From contig JAQICW010000067.1 of the NCBI GenBank assembly GCA_027858355.1, positions 1 to 7,124 on the forward strand: a DNA stretch of 7,124 nucleotides, read 5' to 3'. This document shows positions 6,811 to 7,124 of the stretch, one piece after another. The notes under the pieces are model-generated. The model saw nothing but the letters and a program-made list of their open reading frames with translations, was not told the DNA's origin and ran no database searches. Each line of letters opens with the position of its first letter. Position 1 is the first letter of the stretch. The DNA is from Desulfobacula sp. Lineage in GTDB: Bacteria; Desulfobacterota; Desulfobacteria; Desulfobacterales; Desulfobacteraceae. A program made the translations under genes and the position numbers.

Positions 6811-6975
6811 TATAACTTGTCTCTTGTCCTAGTTACTGCGTCACACCAAAGGCCTGATACCTATAGTATTAAACCTTTTATGCACCTTGTAAATGGAACA
6901 AAATCCTGAGTTAGTTTGGATCAACTTATTTCATCTACGGTCCTTAATAAAGCAGATCAGGGGAGGAAAAAAAAT

Positions 6976-7124
6976 ATGGTTGAAAATTCAGAAGCTGGAG
7001 AAGAAAGGCTCAAGGTTGAAAATCTTTACAAAATTTTTGGTGAAAATCCAGACCGGGCATTTAAGCTCATTGAACAGGGCAAAGCCAAAGATCAGGTTTA
7101 TGAAGAGACCGGTCTTACCATAGG
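6976..7124 (+). CDS. proV: Glycine betaine/proline betaine ABC transporter ATPase, N-terminal part (3' truncated by window edge)
   Basis: The ATG at 6976 opens 49 codons that run off the window. The motifs [20 protein letters not shown] and EETGLTIG closely follow the N-terminus of E. coli ProV ([20 protein letters not shown], then EKTGLSLG) and the OpuAA/quaternary-amine (QAT) family. This N-terminal extension is special to that ATPase family and comes before the Walker A, which would lie just beyond the window. The start is fixed by AGGGGAGGA at 6959-6966, 9 bases before the ATG. A membrane permease (ProW) and a binding protein (ProX) would be expected downstream. The role would be ATP-driven uptake of betaine, choline, carnitine or a related quaternary amine, for osmoprotection or as a methyl donor. 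The fusion gene is divergent on the other side of a shared regulatory region. Confidence 0.9.
   Translation, partial: MVENSEAGEERLKVENLYKIFGENPDRAFKLIEQGKAKDQVYEETGLTI

Larger units (their letters stand above)
6547..6975. other. Divergent intergenic regulatory region (429 bp, no gene seen)
   Basis: This AT-rich stretch separates the - strand fusion gene from the + strand proV-like gene. I see no coding sequence, tRNA or recognisable riboswitch in it; in particular, no cobalamin-riboswitch B12 box. It does contain promoter-like elements for both directions, an imperfect 17 bp direct repeat and several inverted repeats, listed separately. It is long for two simple promoters, which fits regulated transcription and a leader of about 190 bases on the proV side. 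Confidence 0.75.

Noticed and set aside
6813..6835. TAACT/AGTTA inverted repeat and tandem CTTGTC copies
   Set aside because: Five- and six-base matches in AT-rich DNA are expected by chance and do not align with promoter elements.
6547..6975. Cobalamin, glycine or other known riboswitch in the intergenic region
   Set aside because: No B12 box, glycine-aptamer pair or other conserved core was recognisable; only short inverted repeats are present.
6893..7123. Open frame on the + strand with ATG at 6893
   Set aside because: It overlaps the well-supported proV-like start at 6976 in another frame, has no good ribosome site, and its Lys-rich translation resembles no family I know.
1..7124. CRISPR arrays, insertion sequences, tRNA or rRNA genes
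   Set aside because: No regularly spaced repeats, transposase motifs, terminal inverted repeats or cloverleaf-like sequences were seen.

Overview
The window is a 7.1 kb piece of a bacterial genome of moderate GC content. It carries three gene blocks, two of them cut by the window edges. The organism is probably a Gram-negative anaerobe. A twin-arginine exported periplasmic binding protein and clear Shine-Dalgarno sites point to a Gram-negative bacterium. A DUF1638 domain beside a glycine-betaine-type transporter gene recalls the methylated-amine-using Desulfobacterota (Desulfobacter, Desulfobacula and Desulfobacterium types). That taxonomic guess is inference from gene content, not from a marker gene.

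Left block (1-3643, + strand): the 3' part of a peptide/nickel/opine-family (Dpp/Opp) ABC import operon. In order it holds the C-terminal part of a DppC-like permease, one protein fusing both ATPase subunits (DppD-like plus DppF-like), and a Tat-exported family 5 substrate-binding protein. Spacing is 14 bp and then 30 bp, so the three are almost certainly co-transcribed. Any DppB-like partner would lie upstream of the window. A strong hairpin at 3670-3702 closes the operon and sits between convergent genes.

Central block (3730-6546, - strand): one large gene for a 938-residue protein that joins an N-terminal DUF1638 domain to an ASKHA-fold hydantoinase/oxoprolinase (HyuA-like) ATPase. The ATPase carries a winged-helix-like, cysteine-containing middle section. 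No HyuB partner is visible. The gene appears to be its own transcription unit, with the terminator after it and a divergent gene before it. This is the most unusual item in the window. A role in maintaining or activating a methylamine/betaine corrinoid methyltransferase system is a reasonable hypothesis but is not shown by the sequence.

Right block (6547-7124): a 429 bp divergent intergenic region, then the first 49 codons of a + strand proV-like gene, the ATPase of a glycine betaine/proline betaine/choline importer. The intergenic region holds a fair sigma70-type promoter facing proV, an imperfect 17 bp direct repeat whose second copy covers the -10 of that promoter, and several inverted repeats. 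This suggests regulated divergent transcription of the fusion gene and the betaine transporter.

Taken together, the window shows two organic-nutrient import systems flanking an unusual ATPase fusion. A shared theme of uptake and metabolism of N-methylated or amide-like compounds is plausible but rests on context.
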